Positions 63,416 to 64,000 of a stretch of 64,000 nt of DNA are shown piece after piece. A model generated the notes under the pieces. It did no database searches, was not told the DNA's origin, and saw only the letters and a list, made by a program, of their open reading frames with translations. How positions within the stretch are numbered: the first letter of the stretch is position 1; the number at the start of each line of letters is the position of its first letter. This DNA comes from Butyrivibrio sp. NC2002. GTDB taxonomy: Bacteria > Bacillota > Clostridia > Lachnospirales > Lachnospiraceae. The stretch lies in contig NZ_KL370881.1 of the NCBI RefSeq assembly GCF_000702265.1, positions 460,363 through 524,362 of the forward strand. Reading direction: 5' to 3'. Both the position numbers and the translations under genes were made by a program.

Positions 63416-64000
63416 ATGAGTAAAGAACGTGAGCCTTTAGTTACACATATTTTTACTGCTGATCCTTCAGCACATGTGTTTAACGGCAAAGTATATGTAT
63501 ATCCGTCTCATGATGTTCCGCACGACGGAGAGGACAATGACAATGGTGATGAGTATCAGATGGAAGACTATCACATACTGTCAATGGATAAGATTGGCGG
63601 TGAAGTGACAGACCATGGCGTAGCTCTTTCAATGCACGATGTGCCCTGGGTAAGAGATCAGATGTGGGCGCCGGATGCGGTATTTACAAATGATAAATAC
63701 TACCTGGTATTTCCGGCCAGAGATAAGGAAGGAATGTTCAGACTCGGGGTTGCTGTAAGCGATAAGCCTGAAGGTCCTTTTACACCTGAAGAAAACTATA
63801 TAGAGGGAAGTTTTAGTATAGATCCATGTTCATTCAAGGATGATGATGGAAAAGTATATGTATATTTCGGTGGTCTCTGGGGAGGTCAGCTTGAAAAGTA
63901 TAGGACAGGTAAATTCGAAGAAAACGGAACAGAGCCCGAAAAGGATGAGCCGGCTGTATGTCCCAAATGTGCACTTATGAGCGCAGATATGAAGTCGTTT
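63416..64000 (+). CDS. GH43 beta-xylosidase-like protein (cut by window end)
   Basis: First 195 codons of an open frame with no stop before the edge. TADPSAHVFNGKVYVYPSHD near residue 15 has the catalytic Asp of GH43 and the style of subfamily 1; RDQMWAPDAVF and SIDPCSF (second Asp) follow. No signal peptide, so it is intracellular. TAGGAGA precedes the ATG. The acid Glu should lie just past the window. It probably trims xylose or arabinose from xylo-oligosaccharides. Confidence 0.9.
   Translation, partial: MSKEREPLVTHIFTADPSAHVFNGKVYVYPSHDVPHDGEDNDNGDEYQMEDYHILSMDKIGGEVTDHGVALSMHDVPWVRDQMWAPDAVFTNDKYYLVFPARDKEGMFRLGVAVSDKPEGPFTPEENYIEGSFSIDPCSFKDDDGKVYVYFGGLWGGQLEKYRTGKFEENGTEPEKDEPAVCPKCALMSADMKSF

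Overview
The window looks like a rumen or gut Lachnospiraceae chromosome, most likely Butyrivibrio or Pseudobutyrivibrio. It is AT-rich, has strong GGAGG-type ribosome binding sites and several TTG starts, and carries Bacillus-like housekeeping order (yaaO, yaaR, holB, ricT, trmN6, rsmI). It also encodes a hydrolase whose sequence and catalytic residue numbering (S105/D197/H225) match what I recall of feruloyl esterase Est1E of Butyrivibrio proteoclasticus. No mobile element, phage or CRISPR array was seen. Every assignment comes from reading the sequence; no database search was run.

Layout. 1-0.9 kb: 3' end of a 23S rRNA gene, then six tRNAs (Asp, Val, Thr, Tyr, fMet, Phe) with no 5S gene between. 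1-3.3 kb: an HD-domain protein and pckA (minus). 3.6-11.1 kb: an AraC regulator and a housekeeping operon (PLP decarboxylase, guanylate-kinase-like protein, YaaR, HolB, RicT, TrmN6, RsmI). 11.3-26.6 kb: a xylan island with GH67, GH3, Est1E-type esterase, GH5 lipoprotein, a carboxylesterase-GH43 fusion, GH43, an AraC regulator and a GH10 lipoprotein xylanase, plus an FRG-domain protein and a TVP38-like membrane protein. 26.6-39.7 kb: a nine-gene run continuous with the xylanase gene: a 984-residue solute-binding protein with two extra N-terminal modules, two permeases, a membrane-tethered NHL/TPR protein, a Yip1-like membrane protein, a DUF5696-like anchored protein, two more permeases and a second binding lipoprotein. 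39.8-49.4 kb: an SGNH esterase, then araR-araA-ribulokinase-araD, a split transketolase and rpe. 49.5-57.2 kb: housekeeping and small hypothetical genes (map, metG, DUF819 protein, VanX-like dipeptidase, hydrolase, DUF624). 57.4-62.2 kb: an MsmX-type sugar ABC ATPase, a PucR/CdaR-type regulator, the SRP RNA, an Rrf2 regulator, tadA and a radical SAM protein. 62.2 kb-end: an AraC regulator divergent from a GH43 gene cut by the window edge.

How it works together. Two enzymes (GH10, GH5) carry lipoprotein signals and would cut polysaccharide at the cell surface. The two binding proteins and four permeases would import decorated xylo-oligosaccharides. The side-chain enzymes (GH67 glucuronidase, GH43s, feruloyl and SGNH esterases) and GH3 xylosidase lack signal peptides and would finish degradation in the cytoplasm. 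Released arabinose is handled by AraA, ribulokinase and AraD, and pentose phosphates by Rpe and transketolase. The transporter operon has no ATPase; the MsmX-type ATPase at 57.4 kb is the likely energiser. The double-transporter operon with three accessory membrane proteins is the strongest candidate for an undescribed system.
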